Below, piece after piece: positions 7,387 to 15,520 of a stretch of 47,513 bases of DNA. The DNA is taken from positions 1 to 47,513 of the forward strand of contig JBHIAG010000005.1 of NCBI GenBank assembly GCA_046758465.1, in the 5' to 3' direction. This DNA comes from JBHIAG01 sp046758465. GTDB taxonomy: Bacteria > Acidobacteriota > Terriglobia > Acidiferrales > 2-02-FULL-67-57. Below the pieces are notes generated by a model, which was given only the letters and a program-made list of their open reading frames with translations, was not told the origin of the DNA and ran no database searches. The stretch's first letter is position 1. Every line of letters starts with the position of its first letter. The translations under genes were made by a program, and so were the position numbers.

Positions 7387-8849
7387 GCGAAGACGGGGGC
7401 GATTTTTTCCAGGACCTGCACGAGACGCTGCGCCGTGTTCACCAGCGCGGGAAACCAGGCGGCTTCCTCCTCCGGCCCACCTGCCTGCAGCATCCCCTGG
7501 ATAGTACGCAGTTGGTCGTGCGTGCGCTCGACGGCATAGCTGAGTAGATCAAAGTATGGCTTCCACTGATAGCGGTCACTGCAATTTTCCTGGTAGAGAA
7601 CATACTCCTCTTCTATCCAGGCGATGAGCCCGAGAGAAAACTGAATGGTGCGGGTGCTGGCCGGCGCCTGGCCCTCGGCGGCGGGCACGAAGGCTTCGCG
7701 TTCCCACTCGTAGACATCCACCGAGGTGTGGCGGAGGGGAAAAACGATCTGACCCGCCGCGGCCTGTTCGGGTACCAGACCCCCTAGATGGCGTGCGATG
7801 CGTTTGATGATGCCGCGCAACTCGGTCTCCTTTTGCGGGTCCTGCGGCCGACGAAGCAAACCGTCGATGGGCGGGCGCTCATAGCTGACTTCCAAGCGCC
7901 GACCCATGGGCTGCTGGGGAGGTTCCGCCTCCCCCGCCGCGACCGTGCCCGCCTTGAGGCGCGTACCCGTCGGCACCGGGAGCACTTGGAAAGCAGCTTG
8001 GATGGCGGAAAAAAGCCGACGTACCGCTTCGATGACAGCTCGCGTTGTTGCCTTAACCTGCTCGATCTGACGTTGGAAGAGTTGCTCGAAATGGCGTCGG
8101 AAGGCGAGGTTGAAACGGACGACGATGGTAAGAACCTGAGGATGATAGAAACTTTCGCCAAGATTGATTTTGAGGGCGCGTGCGCGTTCGACGATGCGCG
8201 CCCCCACGAGCTGGTTGAACTCTTGGAAGTCATGGATGCGGGCGATGAGGGATTCGATCTCGTGGACCATGATTTGGACCGGCGGCTCCAGGTCGGCTGG
8301 CACCGGGCGCGAAAAGAGGTCTGCAATCGCCTGCGTCAGCTCGGCCGGGGTTTCGAAGCGGGGACCCACGCCAGCGTCCAGAGTGAAGTAGGAGGTAAGC
8401 AGGTAGTCCAGCTTGTCTCGATCGCTCTCCGCGTGCGGGTTTTTCTCGAGCAAGTACCAGATCCAAGCTTTTTGTTCGGCTGGCGCGAGCGGATTCCGCT
8501 CCAAGTAGGTCCGCAGAATGTACGGGGTGATGGCCAGATCAGCGACTGCCAGCCATTGGCGCAGGTTGGCTATCCCTGCTTCCGTTTGCTCAAGTAACTG
8601 TTCGATGACGGCTGCTTCACCGTGCTGTTCAAGCTGGCGGGCGGAATGGAGAAAATGTTCAATTGTTGCCAGGCGGGTAGGTGGCGGGTTGGAACGCAGC
8701 CGTTCGGTCAGAATGCGTTCGGTGACAGGGAGGATGCGGCTCAAATCCGCTAGGGTCTGTTCGAGTTGGTGGATGCGCTCGCGCACGGGACTCAGGGGTG
8801 GCGGTACCGCTTGCGGAGCGATTCTAGCCGCTGAACTAGCAATTATCAA
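7383..8849 (-). CDS. Large protein of unknown function
   Basis: A 488-aa protein that I cannot assign. It is mainly alpha-helical and charged, with no signal peptide or membrane span. The N-terminal 110 residues are rich in Leu/Glu heptad-like patterns (RIHQLEQTLADLSRI). The middle has several LIARIHDFQEF/VVRFNLAFRRHFEQL-type helices, followed by a Pro/Gly-rich linker around 300-330. The last 150 residues (WEREAFVP to FALVN region) contain aromatic-rich conserved-looking stretches. The listed start is TTG, lying inside an inverted repeat; a GTG at 8786 (residue 22) is an equally good start. It is upstream of recG on the same strand, separated by a long palindrome, so it need not share its function. 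Confidence 0.8.
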   Translation of the reverse strand: MIIASSAARIAPQAVPPPLSPVRERIHQLEQTLADLSRILPVTERILTERLRSNPPPTRLATIEHFLHSARQLEQHGEAAVIEQLLEQTEAGIANLRQWLAVADLAITPYILRTYLERNPLAPAEQKAWIWYLLEKNPHAESDRDKLDYLLTSYFTLDAGVGPRFETPAELTQAIADLFSRPVPADLEPPVQIMVHEIESLIARIHDFQEFNQLVGARIVERARALKINLGESFYHPQVLTIVVRFNLAFRRHFEQLFQRQIEQVKATTRAVIEAVRRLFSAIQAAFQVLPVPTGTRLKAGTVAAGEAEPPQQPMGRRLEVSYERPPIDGLLRRPQDPQKETELRGIIKRIARHLGGLVPEQAAAGQIVFPLRHTSVDVYEWEREAFVPAAEGQAPASTRTIQFSLGLIAWIEEEYVLYQENCSDRYQWKPYFDLLSYAVERTHDQLRTIQGMLQAGGPEEEAAWFPALVNTAQRLVQVLEKIAPVFA

Positions 8850-8854
8850 TTGCT
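8838..8854. promoter_or_regulatory. Operator-like inverted repeat in divergent intergenic region
   Basis: AGCAATT (8838-8844) and AATTGCT (8848-8854) are perfect inverted arms around ATC. The AT-rich site stands out in GC-rich DNA, lies between two divergent genes, and overlaps the possible TTG start of the 7383-8849 gene. It could be a repressor site or a small hairpin. Confidence 0.4.
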
Positions 8855-8904
8855 CTTTCGGCGGCTACTTGCGCAACGTCGGCTTCTCTGCCAGGCTGGG
8901 AGCA

Positions 8905-9120
8905 ATGGGCCAGGAGAAACAGGCCGCGCGGCGTCGCTGGCGGGAATTTGCGCTTGCCATCGCGCTCGGCAACCTGCTCTACTTCAGCCTTCTCCCCTAT
9001 CTGCCCCACCCTCTCCAGCACCAGATCTTTCAACTGGATCTCGGCCTCGGGATTGACTTCTTGCTCTGTGTGGGAATCTATTTCGGCTTGCGCCGCTGGG
9101 TGTTCCGGCGGCGCGTTTGA
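8905..9120 (+). CDS. Small two-helix membrane protein
   Basis: A 71-aa protein starting at ATG 8905. The N-terminus is basic (RRRWREF), followed by a hydrophobic helix at about 15-33 and a second at about 46-61, then the basic tail LRRWVFRRRV. The charge pattern places both ends in the cytoplasm. I recognise no family. The frame is open further upstream, but no convincing ribosome site or conserved-looking protein lies there. It precedes the lipoprotein gene at 9149 by 28 nt, so they may be cotranscribed. Confidence 0.6.
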   Translation: MGQEKQAARRRWREFALAIALGNLLYFSLLPYLPHPLQHQIFQLDLGLGIDFLLCVGIYFGLRRWVFRRRV

Positions 9121-9148
9121 CCTGGCGGGGAACCGACGTTAGGATGAA

Positions 9149-10063
9149 ATGCCCGCTGCCAGCATGCTGCGTCGCGCTGGCCTGTACCGAATGGCATCAA
9201 CTACGCCACAGCGCTTGTTCGGTTGGATTTTTCTTCTCAGTGGGCTGGTGTCGCTGGCCGGTTGCGGTGAACCCATTGTTCCTCGTGGGCCTGTGCAGCT
9301 GTATCACTTGGCCGGGGAGCAAATCCGCAACAAAAATTATGTGCGCGCCCTCGACACCCTGGCCCGCGTCGCTCGCGAGTCGCCCGACTCGCCCTACGGG
9401 GTAAAAGCCCGCTTGACCCGCCTGGCGTTGCTCGCTGGCTTGGCGCGCAGCGCCCTGGCCCTGGGTGAGCTCTACCTCGAAGTGGGAGAGGAGGTGGACG
9501 CCACCGCCTACCGCAGCGAATTGCACCGGGCAGCGATGGACCAGTTCGGCGTGGGCCAAAGCTGGGCACTGGCGTTGGTCGAAGCGCTCGACCAGGAGCT
9601 GCCGGCGTTAGCGGATAAGCCGTTGGTCATAGACCCGCTGCTGCCGACCACACCGGCCCCGGCACATCCGGCACTCAGCCGCCTGCGGCAGGGCGAGCGG
9701 ATTCCAGAGCCAGAGCGTAGAGCCATCGAGCGTGACGCCGTGCGCCGCGGCCTGGCCGAGATGATGGCGGCCCTGGCCGGTGCCCGGGGTGACTTTGGCC
9801 GGGCCCACGACGCGCTGGCGCACGCCAATGCCCGTCTGGAGCCCGCCGCGGTCTTTCTGGCCTTTGGCAACGAGCTGGTCAGGTTGAGCGCGCTTTTCGC
9901 CAAGGAGGCGCTCGATAATCCGCGCTACCTGCGCCTCTTCCATGAGCGGGCCCTGGTACTGGCGGACCAGGCCCTGGCTGCCAGCGGCCCGGCGGACTCG
10001 CCCCGCGCCCTGCAAGCCCAGCAGCTCAAGCGGCACTGCCAGCAGGTTCTGGCGGCCCGCTAG
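9149..10063 (+). CDS. Putative lipoprotein with helical repeats
   Basis: A 304-aa exported protein. A hydrophobic segment ends in the lipobox LAGC, giving the lipidated Cys at residue 39 from this ATG. An in-frame ATG at 9191 would give a more typical 25-residue signal, but the listed start has the better ribosome site (AGGA at 9141-9144). After the Cys, the protein is alpha-helical with TPR-like texture (QIRNKNYVRALDTLARVARESPDSPYG). It is probably a periplasm-facing scaffold of unknown partner. The next gene, an ECF sigma factor, starts 79 nt after its stop. Confidence 0.75.
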   Translation: MPAASMLRRAGLYRMASTTPQRLFGWIFLLSGLVSLAGCGEPIVPRGPVQLYHLAGEQIRNKNYVRALDTLARVARESPDSPYGVKARLTRLALLAGLARSALALGELYLEVGEEVDATAYRSELHRAAMDQFGVGQSWALALVEALDQELPALADKPLVIDPLLPTTPAPAHPALSRLRQGERIPEPERRAIERDAVRRGLAEMMAALAGARGDFGRAHDALAHANARLEPAAVFLAFGNELVRLSALFAKEALDNPRYLRLFHERALVLADQALAASGPADSPRALQAQQLKRHCQQVLAAR

Positions 10064-10142
10064 CTGCCCCAACGCCCAGGCTTACCTTTTTCCCCTGGCT
10101 GCGTCTAAACTTGGTTGTGAGCCAGTACCGGTTACTACCCTG

Positions 10143-10772
10143 ATGGACGGTGTCTGTTTGGAGACGGCCCATACAGTGCCGGCGAGCCAGTCCACGCTGG
10201 GGCTAGCTGAAGAGCGCTTGCTGATTCGTCGCGCCCAGCGGGGCAACACGGCGGCTTTCGAGGAGCTCGTCCGACTTTATGACAAAAATGTGTTGCGGCT
10301 GGCCTTGCAAGTGGTGGGTTCGGCAGAGGATGCCCGGGATCTCTACCAGGAGGCGTTTCTCAAGATCTATCGGTCACTGGGACGCTTCCGGTTTGAGTGC
10401 CGGTTTTCCACCTGGGTGTATCGCATCGTGCTGAACGTTTGTCTTGACCAGCTGCGCCGCCGGCGGACGAACCCTGAGGTGCCGCCACCCGAACTGCACG
10501 AAACGGAAACGGAATTCTTTGACACCGTGGCCGACGTTCGGCCCGCGCTCAACCCGGAGCGGGTAGTGCGGAGCCGACAAATTGGCCAGCGGATTGAAAG
10601 AGCCCTGGCGAGCTTGAACCCGCGCGAGCGACTCGTCTTCGAGTTGAAGCACTACCAGGGCTTGAAGCTGCGCGTGATTGGCGAGATGTTCGGCACCACG
10701 GAGGAGACGGTGAAGAACAGCTTGTTTCGCGCCACGCAAAAGTTGCGCGCGCAGTTAGTCGAAATCGTTTGA
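10143..10772 (+). CDS. ECF-family RNA polymerase sigma factor
   Basis: A 209-aa sigma-70 family factor of the extracytoplasmic function type. Region 2 spans about 40-110 (FEELVRLYDKNVLRLAL, then EDARDLYQEAFLKIYRSL and FSTWVYRIVLNVCLDQLRRR). Region 4 spans about 150-205 (LNPRERLVFELKHYQGLKL, then EETVKNSLFRATQKLR), a helix-turn-helix for the -35 box. The frame is open into the preceding gene, but the ATG at 10143 is the first start outside it and gives the expected length. The anti-sigma gene follows 26 nt after the stop, and the partner pair is typical of membrane-sensed stress regulation. Confidence 0.93.
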   Translation: MDGVCLETAHTVPASQSTLGLAEERLLIRRAQRGNTAAFEELVRLYDKNVLRLALQVVGSAEDARDLYQEAFLKIYRSLGRFRFECRFSTWVYRIVLNVCLDQLRRRRTNPEVPPPELHETETEFFDTVADVRPALNPERVVRSRQIGQRIERALASLNPRERLVFELKHYQGLKLRVIGEMFGTTEETVKNSLFRATQKLRAQLVEIV

Positions 10773-10798
10773 CGGGAAGCCGTATGGAGGAAACCGCC

Positions 10799-11734
10799 AT
10801 GAACTGCCAAACCGTTCGCGAACAACTTTATCTCTATCTCTATGGCGAACTGAGGCCGGAAGCCCACGCTGCGATGGCGGCACACCTGAAGGGCTGCACG
10901 GCCTGCACGCAGGCACTGGCCGAAGAGGAGCGGCTGCACGCACGGCTGCGCGCGCGGCCGTTGCGCGAGCCCGCACCGGAGTTGTTGGTGGAGTGCCGCG
11001 CCGCGCTGGAGGAAAGGCTGGCGGAGGAGGCCTTGGGCTGGCGGGGCCTGCTGCGCGCCTGGTTTGGTGGCACGCCCGTGCCAGCCGGTTCGCGGGCCTT
11101 AGCCGTGCTGGGGGTGCTGGCGCTTGTGTTCGGTGCTGGCTGGACCTTGCGTTCCCAGATTGGAGGGTTCCCGGGGGGAGGCGTGCCCGCCGCGACAGGT
11201 GCCGGCCTGGGAACAGACCTCTCCGGAGTGCGCATCTCGGGCATCCGCGAGGTGGCCGCCGACCCCCAGACCGGCAGAGTGCGGGTGACGCTGGATGCCG
11301 AGCAACGCCTGGCTCTGGAAGGCACTCTCGGTGATCCCAACATCCAGCGCATCCTCATCTACACAGTGAAGCATTATGGAAATCCAGGCATCCGCCGGGA
11401 GAGTCTGGAGGTGCTGCGAGCCCGGCCGGGCAACCCAGAAGTTCGCGGCGCGTTCATGCACGCACTGCTCAAGGACGGAAACGCCGGGGTGCGTCGCGAA
11501 GCGTTCGATGCCCTGAGCGCGCTGGAGTGGGAGGCGTGGATCCGCCAGGCCTTGATGCAGGTGCTCAGACAGGATGAGAACCCGGGCATGCGTATCGCCG
11601 CCGTCAACCTGCTGGCCGAGCGCGCAGACGAGTCGGTGTGGCCGCTATTTCGCGAGCTGGCGGAGAAAGATCGGAATCCCTACGTGCGCCAAAAGTGCGA
11701 GTACACGTTACGGAGCGTTGCTAGGGAGAATTAG
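10799..11734 (+). CDS. Membrane anti-sigma factor with C-terminal HEAT repeats
   Basis: A 311-aa protein starting at ATG 10799, nine nucleotides after GGAGG. The N-terminal zinc-binding anti-sigma domain has C3, H29, C33 and C36 (Hx3Cx2C), which holds the ECF factor encoded just upstream. A single membrane helix lies at about 99-117. The outer part carries at least four HEAT-like helical repeats at about 185-305 (units such as NPGIRRESLEVLRARPGN and NAGVRREAFDALSALE). Outer HEAT repeats on an anti-sigma factor are unusual and could bind a protein signal. An upstream TTG overlapping the sigma stop is possible but would put the zinc Cys too far from the N-terminus. Confidence 0.88.
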   Translation: MNCQTVREQLYLYLYGELRPEAHAAMAAHLKGCTACTQALAEEERLHARLRARPLREPAPELLVECRAALEERLAEEALGWRGLLRAWFGGTPVPAGSRALAVLGVLALVFGAGWTLRSQIGGFPGGGVPAATGAGLGTDLSGVRISGIREVAADPQTGRVRVTLDAEQRLALEGTLGDPNIQRILIYTVKHYGNPGIRRESLEVLRARPGNPEVRGAFMHALLKDGNAGVRREAFDALSALEWEAWIRQALMQVLRQDENPGMRIAAVNLLAERADESVWPLFRELAEKDRNPYVRQKCEYTLRSVAREN

Positions 11735-11736
11735 TC

Positions 11737-13104
11737 ATGATGAGAATTTTGCATCACGTACGACCATTGGGGAACAGCCGCAGCACGGCGCTGTTTCTTC
11801 CCCTGGCGCTGGTGGCGCTCGCCGCCACCCTGTCCGCCCAGGAACCCACTGCCCGCGTCTATCGCGATGGGCCCGCGTGGGTGGAAGAGAGCCAGGGGAC
11901 GATCAAAATCCCCGGCGGGCAACTGCTATACCTTCGCTCGGAGCGCGGCAACCTGCTCGTGCGCACCGGCCCGGCCGGGGAAGTCCGCTACCGGATTCGC
12001 AAGCTGGCCTATTGGGGGAGCGAACGGCGGGCACGGGAACTCTTCGGCGCGTTCACGGTTCGAGTCAGCCAGACGCAGTCCGAGGTTCGCATCCACGGCG
12101 AGTGGCAGCGGCGCTACCGGCCAAGCTATTTCCGGAATTTCTCAGTTGAATATGAAATCACGGTGCCAGCCAGTTTCCGCGCCGACTTGGAAACGCGAGG
12201 CGGAGACATCCAGGTCGAGGGTCTCGAGAATACGCTGCGCGCGGTCACGGCCGGGGGCAACATTCGCACCGGCAACATTGGCGATGAAACCTTCGTGGAA
12301 ACGATGGGAGGCAGTATCACCCTGGGCACGATTGGAGGTACCCTACACGCCCAGACCGCCGGGGGAGACATCCGGGTTGAAGGCGTGAAGGGTTCGGCCA
12401 TGCTTAAGACCCTCGGTGGCGAAATTATCAGCGGACACCTGAACGGCAGTGTTCGCGCCACGACCGCCGGCGGCGATGTTCAGATCGAAGGAGCGACCGG
12501 AGACGTGTTTGCCCGGACTGCCGGCGGCTATATCGCGGTGGGCGAAGTCGGCGGGCGTGTGCAGGCGGAGACAGCCGGCGGCAGCATCCTCATTGAGAGC
12601 GCAGCCGGCGGGGTGGAAGTCCAGACCTTGGGCGGCGGAATCGAGCTCGAACGGATTCGCGCCGGGGTGCGCGCGGCGACGACCGCTGGCAACATCCTTG
12701 CCCGCATTCTGAACGAGCGCAAGTTGGCTTCTGAGTCGCTCTTGGAGACCTCCTTTGGTGACGTGAAGGTGTATCTCCTGCCCGAACTGGCGGTGACCAT
12801 CGACGCGGTGATCGAGATGGCTACCAGCCACAAAATCCGCACTGACTTCCCGCTCAAAATCGAGGGGGCAAGTGGCGAGTATAGTTTTACCCCGAGGCGC
12901 GTGCGTGCCTTCGGGGAACTGAACGGTGGCGGGCAACGCCTGCGGATTCGTACGGTGGGTGGCGACATTGTAATCCTCAAGTTGACCCAGCGTGTGCTCG
13001 AACGCCTGCAAGAGCACAAGCGCGGCCACTGGAAGCGCTGGCAGAAGCGGTTGCAGCAGCGCCCACCAAAACTGCGCCCCCCACAACCCGACCAAGTGCC
13101 CTAA
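11737..13104 (+). CDS. Exported DUF4097-type beta-repeat protein
   Basis: A 455-aa protein with an N-terminal signal peptide (hydrophobic stretch about 18-34, cut after LSAQ). The central part (about 165-330) is a run of short repeats with the core TAGGDI.VEG..G, recurring roughly every 18-20 residues, which suggests a right-handed beta-solenoid. This matches DUF4097/DUF4098 'putative adhesin' proteins. The C-terminus is basic and glutamine/proline-rich. It starts 2 nt after the anti-sigma stop, so the three genes are one transcription unit. The role is unknown; a sensor or target of the envelope response is inferred from position. Confidence 0.82.
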   Translation: MMRILHHVRPLGNSRSTALFLPLALVALAATLSAQEPTARVYRDGPAWVEESQGTIKIPGGQLLYLRSERGNLLVRTGPAGEVRYRIRKLAYWGSERRARELFGAFTVRVSQTQSEVRIHGEWQRRYRPSYFRNFSVEYEITVPASFRADLETRGGDIQVEGLENTLRAVTAGGNIRTGNIGDETFVETMGGSITLGTIGGTLHAQTAGGDIRVEGVKGSAMLKTLGGEIISGHLNGSVRATTAGGDVQIEGATGDVFARTAGGYIAVGEVGGRVQAETAGGSILIESAAGGVEVQTLGGGIELERIRAGVRAATTAGNILARILNERKLASESLLETSFGDVKVYLLPELAVTIDAVIEMATSHKIRTDFPLKIEGASGEYSFTPRRVRAFGELNGGGQRLRIRTVGGDIVILKLTQRVLERLQEHKRGHWKRWQKRLQQRPPKLRPPQPDQVP

Positions 13105-13173
13105 CGCGGGAGGCAGGAGAGCGGACTTGATGACATCGCGGAGAAAGCAAGATGTAACAAGAGGAGGCCTCAC

Positions 13174-14193
13174 ATGCGAGTCGAGCACACCAAGAAATTG
13201 ATCGCATGGGCGACACTGGTCCTACTGGTGGCAGTGAGCGGAGCCGCCGCCCAGGAAGGCGAGAAGCGATCTGAACGCAGTTGTTCCTGGGGCGCGCGTC
13301 GCTTCGATCCGGTGAGCGTCGGGGTCTTCGTGTCCAGCCGCGGAGCCTGGCTGGGCGTTTCGTTGACCGACGTGACCCCGGAGAAAGTGTCCGAGCTGAA
13401 ACTCACGCAGGAGTACGGGGCGGTGGTGAGCAAGGTGGAGGAGGAGAGCCCAGCGGCGAAGGTTGGTCTGCAGGAAGATGACGTCATTCTCGAGTACCAA
13501 GGAGTACGGGTCGAGAGCGCAGCTACGCTGGCGCGGCTGGTGCGCGAGACGCCTCCGGGCCGCATGGTGCGACTGCGGATCAGCCGCGACGGCCGGCAGC
13601 AGACGCTGACCGCAACGCTCGAGCGCCGCAGATACGTGCGCGGCGAAATACGCATTCCGCCCATCCGCATTCCTGAGATTGACATCAGGGGTTTCAGCTC
13701 GCGGCCCCGGCTGGGAATTTCTGCGGACGAGCTGACCCTGCAACTGGCTGAATATTTCGGGGTCAAGCAGGGTAAGGGTGTCCTCGTGCGCGAAGTGAAC
13801 GCTGGTTCCCCGGCAGAGAAGGCGGGGCTGAAGGCGGGCGACGTCATCGTGCGCCTCGACGACAAGACCATCGAAGACGTCGGCGATCTGCGGCGGGCGC
13901 TGCGGAGGAAGAAAGGCGGAGAAAGCGTGACGCTCGGCATCGTGCGCAACCGAGCGGAAACCTTGGTTCGTGTCGAGCTTGAAGAAACCCGACGCGGGTC
14001 GCGGGACACCCCGGCCTATTATTTTTACGACCCGGATGAGTTCCGCGGATATCAGGAGTCGATGCGCACACTACAGCGCAGAATGAGCGAGCTTCAAGGC
14101 CGCTTGCAGCGGGAGTTAGGCGAAAAACAGCGCGAACTACAGAAGCGCTTGATTCGCATCCGCGAGGAAATCCGCCACCGGGTCGTTATCTAG
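13174..14193 (+). CDS. Exported protein with two PDZ domains
   Basis: A 339-aa protein with a clear signal peptide (1-26, ending AAAQ) and a strong ribosome site (GAGGAGG) before ATG. Two PDZ domains follow, at about 55-145 (GAWLGVSLTDVTPEK, then SPAAKVGLQEDDVI) and about 175-270 (RLGISADELTLQLAE, then GSPAEKAGLKAGDVIV). There is no trypsin-like protease domain, so it is not an HtrA enzyme. The last 60 residues form a charged coiled coil (MRTLQRRMSELQGRLQREL). It probably binds C-termini or misfolded envelope proteins. It lies 69 nt after the DUF4097 gene in the sigma-factor cassette. Confidence 0.85.
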   Translation: MRVEHTKKLIAWATLVLLVAVSGAAAQEGEKRSERSCSWGARRFDPVSVGVFVSSRGAWLGVSLTDVTPEKVSELKLTQEYGAVVSKVEEESPAAKVGLQEDDVILEYQGVRVESAATLARLVRETPPGRMVRLRISRDGRQQTLTATLERRRYVRGEIRIPPIRIPEIDIRGFSSRPRLGISADELTLQLAEYFGVKQGKGVLVREVNAGSPAEKAGLKAGDVIVRLDDKTIEDVGDLRRALRRKKGGESVTLGIVRNRAETLVRVELEETRRGSRDTPAYYFYDPDEFRGYQESMRTLQRRMSELQGRLQRELGEKQRELQKRLIRIREEIRHRVVI

Positions 14194-14219
14194 TCCCGTC
14201 CAAGTCCGCAGGGAACTAG
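14190..14219. terminator. Inverted repeat at convergent gene ends
   Basis: CTAGTCCC (14190-14197) can pair with GGGAACTAG (14211-14219) with one bulged A. Each arm contains the stop codon of one of the two convergent genes. No U-tract follows on either strand, so bidirectional termination is only a guess. Confidence 0.35.
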
Positions 14220-14947
14220 GATGGGGTGCGCACGACTTCCACCTTAGCCTCCGGCACGGTGAGGCGCACCAGCTTGCCCTGTTCATCTACCCAAAGCCAG
14301 ATTTCCTTGTCTTCCGTCGTCACCCGCACACGGCGGAGAGTGTGGGTCGTCTCGCCCGCATTGACGCTTTCCAATCCCTGGTCTTCTAACGTCACGATGC
14401 CCGGCAGAGCCTCCTGCGGAATGAGAATCCGTATGGACTGGACTCCGCCGCGGCTGAAGTCGTAGTGGCGCAGAAGGAAGAGATAGTGATGGAAGAAGTT
14501 GTTGTCGAGAATGACGACCTGGGCGGTTTCAAAGATGAATTCACGTCGTTCGACGTCCGTGCCGCTGGATGAGAACTCCAGTGCCGCCTTGTTGTCCTGG
14601 AACTGGACGCGCAGGAATTGCCCGGCGGGTTGGGTGCGCTTCCACTCATAGCGGAGCGGTTCGTGACGCGTGGAGAGCGTTAACGCCGTTGTTTCTTCCA
14701 CCTTCCTGCCGCCGGCCCGCAGCGTCAGGCGTCCCCGAGCGTGGATTTCAGTTGCGCGACGCTCGATCTCAAACTCCTCCCGCCCGATCTCTTTACCCTC
14801 AACGCGAATGTGGAAAATGCCGTGGGCGACGCGCGGAACTTGGCCCGGCACTTGCGCCGCCAGCGCACCGAGCAGTCCCACCAGGGTCGCGAGACCCAGA
14901 GCGGACCACAGCGGGTGCAGCGGATTCACTCGGGAGCGCCAGCTCAC
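14216..14947 (-). CDS. Exported protein of unknown function
   Basis: A 243-aa protein with an N-terminal hydrophobic segment (about 12-32) that looks like a signal or anchor. The rest is beta-rich with alternating polar and nonpolar residues (HIRVEGKEIGREEFEIERR, then LTLSTRHEPLRYEWKR). This resembles exported 'DUF3108/DUF6134-like' lipid-barrel proteins in texture, but I cannot assign a family. It starts with GTG whose G is shared with the TAG stop of the shikimate kinase gene, so translation is coupled. It ends 22 nt from the convergent PDZ gene. Confidence 0.75.
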   Translation of the reverse strand: MSWRSRVNPLHPLWSALGLATLVGLLGALAAQVPGQVPRVAHGIFHIRVEGKEIGREEFEIERRATEIHARGRLTLRAGGRKVEETTALTLSTRHEPLRYEWKRTQPAGQFLRVQFQDNKAALEFSSSGTDVERREFIFETAQVVILDNNFFHHYLFLLRHYDFSRGGVQSIRILIPQEALPGIVTLEDQGLESVNAGETTHTLRRVRVTTEDKEIWLWVDEQGKLVRLTVPEAKVEVVRTPS

Positions 14948-15477
14948 TAAAACACCGCCAAGGCCAGGATACTATCCACCACCGCGGCCGGTGAGCCCCC
15001 CGCGGCCTCCACGGAAAAATCGGCCTGTTCATAATAGGCGAGGCGCTGGTGATAGAGCGCCCGGAAGCTTGCCGGGTCGCGAAACATCGGACGGTTTGTC
15101 ATTGTGCTGCAGCGACGCCGCAATTCCTCCAGCGGACAGCGGAGCCAGACGGTGACGCCACCGTTCGCGCGGATGCGGACAAGGTTGTGCGGCTGGGCAA
15201 TAGTGCCGCCGCCGAGCGCCGCCACCGTCGGGGTGCGTTCGGCTTCTGCCAGCACTTCTTCCAGGAGGGCACTTTCCACCTGGCGAAAATAGGGTTCACC
15301 GTGCTCGGCAAAAATTTGCGGGATGCTGCGGCCGAGATGCTGCTCGATCTGTTCGTCGAGATCCACAAACTTCCAGCCCAGGCGTGCCGCCAGCAAGGAG
15401 CCTACGGTGGTCTTGCCACTGCCCATGAAGCCCACCAGAAACAGGAGTCGGCGGATTGGCACGGGCCCCGTTGTCAT
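14947..15477 (-). CDS. aroK: Shikimate kinase
   Basis: A 176-aa kinase that phosphorylates shikimate at the 3-position in aromatic amino acid synthesis. The P-loop GFMGSGKTT is at 16-24, the shikimate-binding D-L-D at 39-41 (FVDLDEQIE), the FRQVES element follows, and GGGTIAQPHN carries the second substrate loop. The ATG at 15477 gives the standard length; the frame is open further upstream, but that part has no family resemblance. It lies downstream of the DUF4097 gene, which is an odd setting for a housekeeping enzyme. It may have its own promoter. Confidence 0.92.
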   Translation of the reverse strand: MTTGPVPIRRLLFLVGFMGSGKTTVGSLLAARLGWKFVDLDEQIEQHLGRSIPQIFAEHGEPYFRQVESALLEEVLAEAERTPTVAALGGGTIAQPHNLVRIRANGGVTVWLRCPLEELRRRCSTMTNRPMFRDPASFRALYHQRLAYYEQADFSVEAAGGSPAAVVDSILALAVF

Positions 15478-15520
15478 GCTCGGGGATTGCTTGGGAGTAG
15501 CTTTCGACAACGCTTCCGGG

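Noticed and set aside
9942..10142. Upstream extension of the first sigma factor
   Set aside because: It overlaps the lipoprotein gene and has no sigma-like residues; ATG 10143 gives the usual length.
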